From Pseudomonas sp. TH43 (GTDB lineage Bacteria > Pseudomonadota > Gammaproteobacteria > Pseudomonadales > Pseudomonadaceae): DNA of 64,000 nt. The stretch lies in contig NZ_JAEKFI010000002.1 of NCBI RefSeq assembly GCF_016650635.1, positions 372,001 through 436,000 of the forward strand, written 5' to 3'. Every line of letters begins with the position of its first letter. The first letter of the stretch is position 1. Under the pieces are notes generated by a model that was not told the DNA's origin, searched no databases, and saw only the letters and a list, made by a program, of their open reading frames with translations. Below are positions 56,199-63,651 of this stretch, piece by piece. The position numbers were made by a program, and so were the translations under genes.

Positions 56199-57482
56199 AT
56201 GACCGAACGCTGCAATTCCTACTACACCGCCACCCTCAACCAGGACACCGACTACCCGACCCTGCAAGGTCGGCACTCGGTTGACGTGGTCATCATCGGC
56301 GGCGGCTTCACTGGCGTCGCCACTGCCGTCGAACTCGCCGAAAAAGGCCTGAAAGTCGCCATCGTCGAGAGCAACAAAGTCGGCTGGGGCGCCACCGGGC
56401 GCAACGGCGGCCAAGTCACTGGCAGCCTTTCCGGCGACGGTGCGATGCGCAAACAAATGCGCGGCAAACTCGGCGATGACGTCGACGATTTCATCTGGCA
56501 CCTGCGCTGGCGCGGGCACGAAATCATCAAGCAACGCGTGGCGAAATACGCCATTCAGTGCGACCTCAAACACGGTCATTTGCACGCGGCGTACAAGCCC
56601 AGCCACATGACTGATTTGCGCAACGATTACGAGGAAGCCGTGCGTCGCGGACTGGGTGATGAAGTCAGCCTGCTCGACCGCAGCCAGGTCCGTGACCTGC
56701 TGCAAAGCGAGCTCTACCACGGCGCGATCAAGAACACCCGCAACATGCACCTGCACCCGCTCAACCTGTGCATCGGCGAAGCGCGGGCGGCGGAAAGTCT
56801 GAGTGCGCTGATCTTCGAAAACAGCGAAGTGCTGGAGATCATTCACGGCGATACGCCAGGCGTAAGGACCGCTCACGGTCAGATCGACGCCAAGCAAGTG
56901 ATGCTCGCCGGCGATGTCTACCACAAGCTCGAACCGGGCCAGCTCAAGGGCAAGATTTTTCCGGCCATGGGCGGCATCGTCACCACCGCGCCGCTCGGTG
57001 ATCTGGCGCGGCAGATCAACCCTGAAGATCTGGCGGTGTACGACTGCCGTTTCGTCCTCGATTACTACCGCCTCACCGCCGACGGTCGCCTGCTGTTCGG
57101 CGGCGGCGCCAATTACAGCGGCAAGGACTCACGCGATATCGCCGGCGAACTGCGCCCGTGCATCGAACAGACCTTCCCAGCGCTCAAAGGTGTGCAGATC
57201 GACTACCAGTGGAGCTGCGCGATGGGCATCGTCATCAACCGCATTCCGCAACTGGGCAAGCTCTCCGACAACGTCTGGTATTGCCAGGGCTACTCCGGCC
57301 ACGGCATCGCCACCACGCACATCATGGGCGAAATCATGAGCCGGGCAATCACCGGGCAACTGGAGCAGTTCGATACGTTTGCCGCGTGTCAGCACATTCG
57401 TGTGCCGATGGGCGATTTGCTGGGCAATCCAATGCTGGCGGCGGGGATGTGGTATTACCAAATGCTTGAAAAGCTGCGTTGA
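56199..57482 (+). CDS. FAD-dependent gamma-glutamylputrescine oxidoreductase-like (PuuB/PauB)
   Basis: A 427-residue DAO-type flavoprotein. The FAD Rossmann fingerprint is VDVVIIGGGFTGVATAVELA near residue 30, followed by ESNKVGWGATGRNGGQVTGS. C-terminal GYSGHGIATTHIMGEIMSR closes the FAD fold. It oxidises gamma-glutamylpolyamines from the upstream synthetase, giving an aldehyde. The dehydrogenase and hydrolase of the pathway are not in the window. The start at 56199 has a modest ribosome site. Confidence 0.9.
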   Translation: MTERCNSYYTATLNQDTDYPTLQGRHSVDVVIIGGGFTGVATAVELAEKGLKVAIVESNKVGWGATGRNGGQVTGSLSGDGAMRKQMRGKLGDDVDDFIWHLRWRGHEIIKQRVAKYAIQCDLKHGHLHAAYKPSHMTDLRNDYEEAVRRGLGDEVSLLDRSQVRDLLQSELYHGAIKNTRNMHLHPLNLCIGEARAAESLSALIFENSEVLEIIHGDTPGVRTAHGQIDAKQVMLAGDVYHKLEPGQLKGKIFPAMGGIVTTAPLGDLARQINPEDLAVYDCRFVLDYYRLTADGRLLFGGGANYSGKDSRDIAGELRPCIEQTFPALKGVQIDYQWSCAMGIVINRIPQLGKLSDNVWYCQGYSGHGIATTHIMGEIMSRAITGQLEQFDTFAACQHIRVPMGDLLGNPMLAAGMWYYQMLEKLR

Positions 57483-57492
57483 TCGCACTGGC

Positions 57493-57562
57493 CCTTTCGC
57501 GAGCAGGCTCGCTCCCACATTTGAAACGCATTCCAATGTGGGAGCAAGCCTGCTCGCGAAGA
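57493..57562. repeat. REP pair
   Basis: TTTCGCGAGCAGGCTCGCTC and its inverted partner between convergent oxidase and DeoR genes. Confidence 0.85.
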
Positions 57563-57585
57563 GGCCGGCAGCATCAGCAAAAATC

Positions 57586-58371
57586 TCAGTCCGGCAACTG
57601 CTCCACCTCGATCCCCAATCGCCGGTAATCCTCAACACTGCCCGACGCCAGATGCCGTTCAGTGATCAACATGTGTAACCGCTCACACCCCGCCACCACA
57701 AACGGCTCTACCGCCCCGAGCTTGTCCGCCGTGGTCACCGCAATCACCCGCGTCGCGCCGTCGAGCATCGCCTGTTTCACCGGCACTTCATCGAAATGCA
57801 ACGAGGTGATCCCCACCTCCGGATGAATCGCGCACACGCCGGTAATCGCCAGATCAGCCTTGATCCCTGCGAGCAAGCGCAAGGCCTCATGACCACCCGC
57901 CGACATTGTCCGTGGATTCAATGTCCCGCCCGCCAGAATCACCTTCACGCCCTCGAATTCCGACAACGCAATCGCCGTCATCGGCGACGCTGTCACCGCC
58001 GTAATGCTGATATCCGCCCGCAACGATCGCGCGACCTGCAACGTCGTCGAGCCGGAATCGAACAAAACAATCTGTCCATCCTCAACCTGCTGCGCCGCCA
58101 ATTGCGCCAGACGGATTTTCACCTCATCCGTTTCATCCAGCCGCGTGTAGTAATCCTTCCCGGAATCTTTTGGACGCGGCAGCGCACCGCCGTGTACACG
58201 CTGCACAAGGCCGGCGTTGTCCAGTTCGGCGAGATCGCGGCGGATGGTGTCTTCAGAGACAGCGAAGTGCTGACTCAACTCGGAGGCCATGACTTTGCCG
58301 TCGCGTTCGAGGATCAGGAGGATTTTTTGCCGGCGTAGGGATGGGAGTTCGGATGCGGAATGATCGTGCAT
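57586..58371 (-). CDS. DeoR/GlpR family transcriptional regulator
   Basis: A 261-residue regulator with a DeoR-type helix-turn-helix (LSQHFAVSEDTIRRDLAELD, then LVQRVHGGALPRP) and a sugar-phosphate-sensing domain (IVLFDSGSTTLQVARSL; VILAGGTLNPRTMSAGG). No sugar gene is adjacent, so the target is unknown. Its own promoter would lie near 58380-58540. It converges with the oxidase gene. Confidence 0.9.
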   Translation of the reverse strand: MHDHSASELPSLRRQKILLILERDGKVMASELSQHFAVSEDTIRRDLAELDNAGLVQRVHGGALPRPKDSGKDYYTRLDETDEVKIRLAQLAAQQVEDGQIVLFDSGSTTLQVARSLRADISITAVTASPMTAIALSEFEGVKVILAGGTLNPRTMSAGGHEALRLLAGIKADLAITGVCAIHPEVGITSLHFDEVPVKQAMLDGATRVIAVTTADKLGAVEPFVVAGCERLHMLITERHLASGSVEDYRRLGIEVEQLPD

Positions 58372-58624
58372 GGTTCTGCCTGTTTATGCTTGTAATTGCA
58401 GGTTCGCCGAGACTAGCGAAACCCTCAAGCAAACACAAACCGGCGGCTATCAATTGTTTCGATCATTGGAATCAACAAGGCGAATTTTTTCTTTGCTTCG
58501 CGCCTGTTCAGAATGGCCCCACTTCTAAAAGGCTCAGGATGAACACCTCATGAATCTCAATTTCGCGTTTGCGTGCATGATCGTCGTGTCGTTCGCCGTT
58601 GCGCTCGGCCACGCCTGACACGCT

Positions 58625-58740
58625 TCAGACCGACGCCAGCAGATGCTGGCGGAGCCATTTATGGGCCGGATCGCGGTGCGAGCGTACGCCCCATAGCTTG
58701 GTACTTTCAGCGGTGCGTCGACCACTTGCAGCGCGAGATG
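58625..58740 (-). pseudogene. C-terminal remnant of a LysR-type regulator, frameshifted
   Basis: Read on the minus strand, one frame gives LALQVVDAPLKVPSYG, a typical LysR strand near the C terminus, and the next frame continues WGVRSHRDPAHKWLRQHLLA then SV and stop, like the end of many LysR proteins. The two parts join only through a frameshift. The upstream side is cut at the repeat arm beginning at 58738. Recognition is by eye. Confidence 0.55.
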
Positions 58741-58775
58741 ATCAAAAGATCACAGCCTGCGGCAGCTCCTACAGG
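58738..58775. repeat. Half copy of GGAGCTGCCGCAGGCTGCGATC repeat family
   Basis: GATCAAAAGATCACAGCCTG and GCGGCAGCTCCTACAGG form a single right arm; the left arm is missing. Confidence 0.8.
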
Positions 58776-58780
58776 GGGTT

Positions 58781-59203
58781 TCAGCCGCGCAGTCTTGCGA
58801 TGGCGCGGCGGTACTTCTCGATACGTTCCAGGTCATCCCAGCTCGGCGAGGCGATTCGCGACAGGTCGCTGTTCTCTTCCAGATCCGCCAGTTTCACCAC
58901 CCGACCGATCGGGTTCTGGCCGGCACGTTCGACGAAGTCCTCATAGGATTCGCCGGGCACTTTGGTGACGGCTGCAATCGCCGTCAGCACTTCCTCGCTG
59001 AAACCTTCCTGGCGCAGATCCTCAAGGCTGATGTCACAGTCCTCGACCACATCGTGCAGCACGGCGACGATGCGTTGCTCCAGCGAGGACATGCGCATCA
59101 TCACTTTCAGCGGATGCAAAATGTACGGCGCCCCGCCTTTGTCGACCTGCCCCGCATGGGCCGTGGCAGCGATGGCAATAGCGCGTTCGAGTGTCTGAGT
59201 CAT
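58781..59203 (-). CDS. Small HD-domain hydrolase (alarmone-hydrolase-like)
   Basis: A 140-residue protein with an HD-type fold like the SpoT/Mesh1 hydrolase domain. Motifs: HAGQVDKGGAPYILHPLKVM near the N terminus and VAVLHDVVEDCDISLEDL holding the HD metal pair. It could degrade (p)ppGpp or another nucleotide; the family is known to be mixed in activity. It starts 15 bases after the stop of the unknown gene at 59219, indicating one operon. Confidence 0.8.
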   Translation of the reverse strand: MTQTLERAIAIAATAHAGQVDKGGAPYILHPLKVMMRMSSLEQRIVAVLHDVVEDCDISLEDLRQEGFSEEVLTAIAAVTKVPGESYEDFVERAGQNPIGRVVKLADLEENSDLSRIASPSWDDLERIEKYRRAIARLRG

Positions 59204-59218
59204 GGGAGTCTCCGAGGG

Positions 59219-59608
59219 TTAAAGGCCGTAGCGGCCGCCGACGTGAATATTGCGCTTGAGCCAGCCACCAATCGCCTTCAAGCGCCCGCCGGACGTACCC
59301 GGCTCGGCGTGCCGCTTGAGAATCATCGACACCAGCGTCGCCTGATCGGTATCAGGATTGGCATCAAGCAACTCGACGACCCAGGCACAATCAGCTTTTT
59401 TCAGGTGCTCCCGACATTGGCCGGGCCAGGCGTCCAGCTCATCCAGCGCCAGCCAGCGCGCCCCGCCCTGCTCGGCATGCCCACCGCCAATCGACTGCTC
59501 GAAACAGAACGGCGTCGCGGGTTGCGACAGGTCGATGCTGAACAGATAAACATCGTGGCTTTTGTGCTGCGGCGTGGGGGCGTTGTTGCGGCTGCCGATT
59601 TCGATCAT
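59219..59608 (-). CDS. Conserved-looking hypothetical protein (129 aa)
   Basis: A 129-residue cytosolic protein that I do not recognise. It starts MIEIGSRNNAPTPQHKSHDV at 59608. It contains many charged residues, one Cys pair (WPGQCREHLKKADCAWVVEL) and a basic C terminus (GGRLKAIGGWLKRNIHVGGR). No signal peptide or membrane helix. Its coupling to the HD hydrolase suggests a related task. A longer open frame to 59782 is judged spurious. Confidence 0.6.
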   Translation of the reverse strand: MIEIGSRNNAPTPQHKSHDVYLFSIDLSQPATPFCFEQSIGGGHAEQGGARWLALDELDAWPGQCREHLKKADCAWVVELLDANPDTDQATLVSMILKRHAEPGTSGGRLKAIGGWLKRNIHVGGRYGL

Positions 59609-59739
59609 GGCAATGTTCCAATCCTTGGTGCGCTGGAGAGTCGCGATAGTTGGCAGTCTACCGGAGCGGTGTAACTGAACAACCCGATTGAGCCTTAGTC
59701 CTCTGTGCAATGTGCGCTGGTTGGTAAAACGCTGAGTTT

Positions 59740-59889
59740 TCAGACGGACATACTGAGTATCGTTGAAAGCCAGGCAAGGCAATCGATCAACTCGACCCGA
59801 TACATTCCCGATGCGATGGGATACGCCAGGCGCAAGTCCTCAGGGCTGTTGACCCAAGCGACTTGATCAATGTTTTCTTGAGGATTTCA
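59740..59889 (-). pseudogene. Decayed coding remnant, family uncertain
   Basis: A minus-strand frame without stops reads DQVAWVNSPEDLRLAYPIAS, then GMYRVELIDCLAWL, ending in a stop at 59740. It has protein-like composition but no start or ribosome site, and its upstream end runs into the terminator at 59895. It may be the tail of a lost gene, perhaps NUDIX-like; that is a guess. Confidence 0.3.
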
Positions 59890-59894
59890 GGCGC

Positions 59895-59929
59895 AAAAAA
59901 CCGATGCCAGATCTGACATCGGTTTTTTT
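59895..59929 (-). terminator. Intrinsic terminator downstream of Cys-repeat gene
   Basis: AAAAAACCGATG, ten-base loop, CATCGGTTTTTTT. On the minus strand it lies 33 bases after the stop at 59963 and ends in a T-run; it can work in both directions. Confidence 0.9.
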
Positions 59930-59962
59930 GGGGTTCCTCTCCGTAAAAAAGGTATCGCTGTG

Positions 59963-60376
59963 TTACCGCTTCATGGCCTCACACTGATTACGTAGATCCC
60001 CATCTCTGATGCTGGCGCAGGTACTGCCCTTTTTGGCTTCACAGAACGCGCGCTGATCGCTATCCCGAATAGAGGCGCACGTACTGCCCTTCTCTGCTTC
60101 GCAAGACGCACGCAAATCCGAATCCCTGATGCTGGCGCAAGTGCTGCCCTTCTTGGCCTCACAGTAGGCACGCTGATCATTGTCACGAATGCTGGCGCAC
60201 GTACTGCCCTTCTCCGCTTCGCATGACGCACGCAAGTCATTGTCCCGGATAGAGGCGCAGGTACTGCCTTCCTGCGTGGCCTGGCAATAATTGCGCTGAT
60301 CGTTGTCACTGATGCTGGAACAACTGGCAAACGTGAAACCACTGAACATCAATAACATCGCAAAAATCAGCTTCAT
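59963..60376 (-). CDS. Secreted Cys-rich tandem-repeat protein
   Basis: A 137-residue protein with a signal peptide (MKLIFAMLLMFSGFTFA, then SCSS) and six tandem repeats of about 20 residues. The unit is CASIRDNDLRASCEAEKGST; every repeat has two Cys at fixed places. Repeats alternate between a DLRASCEAEKG form and a DQRAYCEAKKG form, so the higher-order period is 40 residues (120 bases). The Cys pairs suggest disulfide-linked helical hairpins in the periplasm or outside. I know of no named family. The start at 60376 was set by the signal peptide. Confidence 0.75.
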   Translation of the reverse strand: MKLIFAMLLMFSGFTFASCSSISDNDQRNYCQATQEGSTCASIRDNDLRASCEAEKGSTCASIRDNDQRAYCEAKKGSTCASIRDSDLRASCEAEKGSTCASIRDSDQRAFCEAKKGSTCASIRDGDLRNQCEAMKR

Positions 60377-60556
60377 CTCACACTTCCTTGGGCTTACCAG
60401 GAAACAGCCTGGCACTGCTAGATCCGTTCAAAACGAGCGTCGCGACACGCCATCAAATTGACATCGTTTTAAAGGAAAGTTCCCAACGGGATGCAAAGCC
60501 ATGATTTGAGATTCGACCGAATTTGAAGTCTGAAAAACGCGTAGGAAAACACCCCT

Positions 60557-60602
60557 TGTGGCGAGGGGATTCATCCCCGCTGGGCTGCGAAGCGGCCCCA
60601 TC
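60557..60602. repeat. TGTGGCGAGGGGATTCATCC-type repeat fragment
   Basis: A partial REP-like element of the same family as 54486; it directly precedes the small ORF at 60613. Confidence 0.7.
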
Positions 60603-60612
60603 CCGGCGAGCT

Positions 60613-60855
60613 ATGTCCCACCCCGCCACCGACCACCCTGTCCTCCTGATCGACGCCGACGCCCCATTACAGGTTCTCCATGCGTGCGTCGCTGAACGCC
60701 TCAACGCTGTCCTCAAATATCTCGACCTCATCGCATGCACCCGCCTGCCCGACCACGCCGAGCATGACATTAACATCGTAACTAACATCGCTAGGATCAT
60801 GGTGCAAGACGTGAGTGATGTGTTTCGGGTGATTGGGAAACGAGGTTTGATATGA
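60613..60855 (+). CDS. Small hypothetical protein (DUF3077/DUF6124-like)
   Basis: An 80-residue protein: MSHPATDHPVLLIDADAPLQ, then VLHACVAERLNAVLKYLDLI, and a tail with RIMVQDVSDVFRVIGKRGLI. It has the amphipathic helical look of short Pseudomonas proteins of the DUF3077/DUF6124 kind, but I cannot confirm this. The start lies 10 bases after a repeat fragment, so the 5' part could be missing. Confidence 0.5.
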   Translation: MSHPATDHPVLLIDADAPLQVLHACVAERLNAVLKYLDLIACTRLPDHAEHDINIVTNIARIMVQDVSDVFRVIGKRGLI

Positions 60856-61092
60856 CCTCGAAACTCCCGAATCGATGATGTGCTTCAAGAATGAGGCTTC
60901 AGTCATAAATACGCGTTTACCACGTTAATGGATGCTTAGGATGGCAACCAAATCTGCTCAGCGTTTTTGATCCTCCACACACAGGAAACGACGAAATACG
61001 CTTGGTTAGTTAAGCTGAAGACGATAGATTGGCTCGGGCAAAAAGCCATCATCTACACCAAAAAGCTATTCAACCACACACAAGGACCTCGT
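60856..61092. other. Transition from host-like to AT-rich DNA
   Basis: About 240 bases. Base composition shifts to AT-rich near 60900. No integrase, tRNA end or direct repeat is visible at this junction. It should carry the promoter of the operon starting at 61093. Confidence 0.5.
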
Positions 61093-62547
61093 ATGGGACG
61101 TTTGTTAGTCGTAAAGGATTCAAGCAATTTCAATCCAGATCTCGGCAGTGTAATCCCCGTAGCTCTGGAGCATGAAGACGGTAGCTTCAGAAACGTGGAA
61201 ATTTCGGAGTTCCCAAACTCAGGGATCTTTATATCAAAAGAATACATGAAAATTGACGAGCTTTTTAAGGATGACGAGCTTTTCATAATCAAAGAATGGC
61301 ATGAAACAGATAATGAATGGCAGGAAGACAAGCGAAAGCAAAAGTACTATTCGAAAGGTGAATGGGCTGAACGGCTAGAGCATAACGCCTTAATTCCAGT
61401 TATAAAAATGCCGATGCCAGATATAGACACTGGCAAAGTAAGCTTAGGTTACGATCTGCCTAGAAACATCCTGTTCTTTATAGAAAATGAGGGCAGTGTA
61501 AATGGCCCATTTTTAGCTACAAAAGACGAAGATGATTGGTTTTTAACGCCATCAACTGGATTGACACCTTTAAATCTACCTACCGATCATATCGCCAAAT
61601 TTGATAAAAGCACTTTAGAGCATAGTGGCGAACTACTCCGATTTGAAGTAAGGGGCGGACCAAGAAGTTTTATTACCTCACTCAAAAAATTAGAAAAATT
61701 AGAATTCGATAAATTAGATTATATCTCAGCATCTCGACTTATTAAATATTACGCAAAATCTGGCTTTGGCAAGGGCAACCCTACACTGGGAAAGAACGAA
61801 GCAACCAAGCTAACCCAAATAATAGATTCATATAAAAAGAAAAACAAAGCAATGGACAACGATCAGCGCTTAAAGCGACTGGAACTTGTACTTGCGGATT
61901 TTTTGGATGACGAAGGTTACGGAAAAGGTATAATTGAAGAATTCTTACTAGACAATATCGAAGGAAAAAAATACTTAGATAGCTACTTCGAAAAAAACAA
62001 AGACATCCTTATAAAAGAAAAAATACAGGAAATTGATGAGCAAACCATAGAAAAAAAGGAAAAAATACAGAGAGAAATAAATGATATGTCTCGGATTGCT
62101 GACCAAAAAAGAAAGGAACTCGAAACAATAGATCAAGATGTTGAGCGAGCGCGAACAGAAGCGGAACTGGAGTTAAAACGAATTCAAGAACAGTCCGCGG
62201 AGCAAGCCCACCAAAGCCTGCTTGAGAAACAAACCTTACTGACCAACACGAACACTGAACTAGAACAAAAAATAAAAGAAAACCAAAAAACACTGGAAGA
62301 AATACTTGAGAAAAATCAAGACCTAAAACATGTAACTAGTCTAAAGGAAGAAATCCAGTTCCAACAAAGAACAAACCAAGATCGACAAAAAGAAATTATA
62401 GACTTGGAAAGAACTCTAGAAAGTCAAAAAACCCTCATTGCATCTCCTCAGCTAGGGGAGAAATTAACAGAATTAAAAACGTTAATTCAAATGCTGAATG
62501 GGAAGCCGGACTACGAAACAAAACAGACGCAAAGACTGTGCACCTGA
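61093..62547 (+). CDS. Coiled-coil protein of putative defence operon
   Basis: A 484-residue protein that I do not recognise by name. Residues 1-65 look beta-rich (GRLLVVKDSSNFNPDLGSVI), 66-210 mixed, and about 300-466 form a long charged coiled coil (KEKIQREINDMSRIADQKRK and onward). The start at 61093 follows AAGGA; the frame opens earlier at 60967 without a ribosome site. Codon use is AT-rich, unlike the host genes. Its last 10 bases overlap the AAA+ gene. It could be a sensor or scaffold for the ATPase. Confidence 0.7.
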   Translation: MGRLLVVKDSSNFNPDLGSVIPVALEHEDGSFRNVEISEFPNSGIFISKEYMKIDELFKDDELFIIKEWHETDNEWQEDKRKQKYYSKGEWAERLEHNALIPVIKMPMPDIDTGKVSLGYDLPRNILFFIENEGSVNGPFLATKDEDDWFLTPSTGLTPLNLPTDHIAKFDKSTLEHSGELLRFEVRGGPRSFITSLKKLEKLEFDKLDYISASRLIKYYAKSGFGKGNPTLGKNEATKLTQIIDSYKKKNKAMDNDQRLKRLELVLADFLDDEGYGKGIIEEFLLDNIEGKKYLDSYFEKNKDILIKEKIQEIDEQTIEKKEKIQREINDMSRIADQKRKELETIDQDVERARTEAELELKRIQEQSAEQAHQSLLEKQTLLTNTNTELEQKIKENQKTLEEILEKNQDLKHVTSLKEEIQFQQRTNQDRQKEIIDLERTLESQKTLIASPQLGEKLTELKTLIQMLNGKPDYETKQTQRLCT

Positions 62548-63638
62548 AGGCTTCAGAAATTGAATTAACAAAAGAGAACCGATCCGACTACATACACCAT
62601 TTACTTAATACGTTTCATGCTGATGAGGGCCGGCCATTTACTTATGACGAAATGGCCAACTTGGTAATTAGCACTACTCAATCCTTCCTCACATTCCTAT
62701 CAGGACCACCGGGCACCGGTAAAACCTCCACAGCTCTACGACTGGCACATGCGCTGAAGTTAAATGGAGCAGGAGATGATCATGGTGCCGGCAATTTCCT
62801 TAACGTTGCAGTCGGCCGTGGCTGGGTGGCCGGGCGAGATATTCTAGGGTTTTATAACTCATTAAAAGATGTCTATCAACCTTCGCGCAGTGGTCTCTAT
62901 CAATTCCTAAAGAATAAAGAAACATCCGCGGAAAAATTCACGAAAATAGTATTGTTGGATGAGGCTAATCTTTCTAGCGTTGAACACTACTGGTCCGACT
63001 TTTTAGGTATGTGTGATACAGAGGGAACCAAGCGTCGAATTGACCTAGGTATACCCGACACTACTCAACGGTACCTTGAAGTTGGCGGCAACCTCAGATT
63101 CATTGCGACTATAAACAACGATGCGACAACTGAAAAACTTTCCCCGCGATTAATTGATCGAGCACCAATTATTTCTCTCGGGGAAGATGTTAACCTGGAA
63201 GACATATCCTCACTAATAAGCTCTCACAGATTCAACGGGGCAGTTCCACACGAGCAAATTAACCAAGCCTTTAACATTTCTTCCAGCGAAGCTGACCTCC
63301 TTCCAGATGAGCAAGCTTCGCTTGAACAGATACTCTCTATTCTGACATCGCAAGTAGCAAAAACAAGCGCAATCCATATTAGCAAACGCAAAACCAATGC
63401 AATAAAAAGATATTGCTACATCGCAAATGAGCTCGGAGGAATGCGTAACCGCCCTCTAGACTATGCTGTAGCCCAGCATATCCTACCCGCAATTGAAGGA
63501 TATGGTGCCGCCTTTCGAGATAGGTTATTAAAACTAGAACAAAAACTAAGCGACTTCGATTTGAATATTTCAAAACGCGCCCTACGAAACATCATTGAGG
63601 AAGGAGACAATTACGCCGATACCTATTCTTACTTCTAG
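62538..63638 (+). CDS. McrB-like AAA+ ATPase
   Basis: A 366-residue AAA+ ATPase starting with GTG at 62538. Walker A LSGPPGTGKTS (about 55-64), then GRGWVAGRDILGFYNSLKDV as in McrB-like proteins (the D-LGYYN region), Walker B KIVLLDEANLS (about 136-145), sensor FIATINNDATTEKLSPRLID (about 188-207) with the Arg finger. The N terminus has a short helical lead, no DNA-binding domain. No strong ribosome site precedes the GTG, so translation is coupled to or frameshifted from the coiled-coil gene. It should power a partner nuclease or effector. Confidence 0.82.
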   Translation: MHLKASEIELTKENRSDYIHHLLNTFHADEGRPFTYDEMANLVISTTQSFLTFLSGPPGTGKTSTALRLAHALKLNGAGDDHGAGNFLNVAVGRGWVAGRDILGFYNSLKDVYQPSRSGLYQFLKNKETSAEKFTKIVLLDEANLSSVEHYWSDFLGMCDTEGTKRRIDLGIPDTTQRYLEVGGNLRFIATINNDATTEKLSPRLIDRAPIISLGEDVNLEDISSLISSHRFNGAVPHEQINQAFNISSSEADLLPDEQASLEQILSILTSQVAKTSAIHISKRKTNAIKRYCYIANELGGMRNRPLDYAVAQHILPAIEGYGAAFRDRLLKLEQKLSDFDLNISKRALRNIIEEGDNYADTYSYF

Positions 63639-63651
63639 AGAGGGGCATCAA

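Larger units (their letters stand above)
58372..58780. other. Gene-poor region with small ORF, LysR remnant and half repeat
   Basis: Contains an ORF of 22 residues at 58550-58618 (MNLNFAFACMIVVSFAVALG, then HA), with AGGA 10 bases upstream, a C-terminal LysR gene remnant (58625-58740) and one arm of the GGAGCTGCCGCAGGCTGCGATC repeat family (58738-58775). The small ORF is hydrophobic and could be a membrane peptide, but support is weak. Confidence 0.4.

Noticed and set aside
60667..60906. 79-codon minus-strand frame over the small ORF at 60613
   Set aside because: The plus-strand frame has better helical protein character and a clearer start; the minus frame has no ribosome site.
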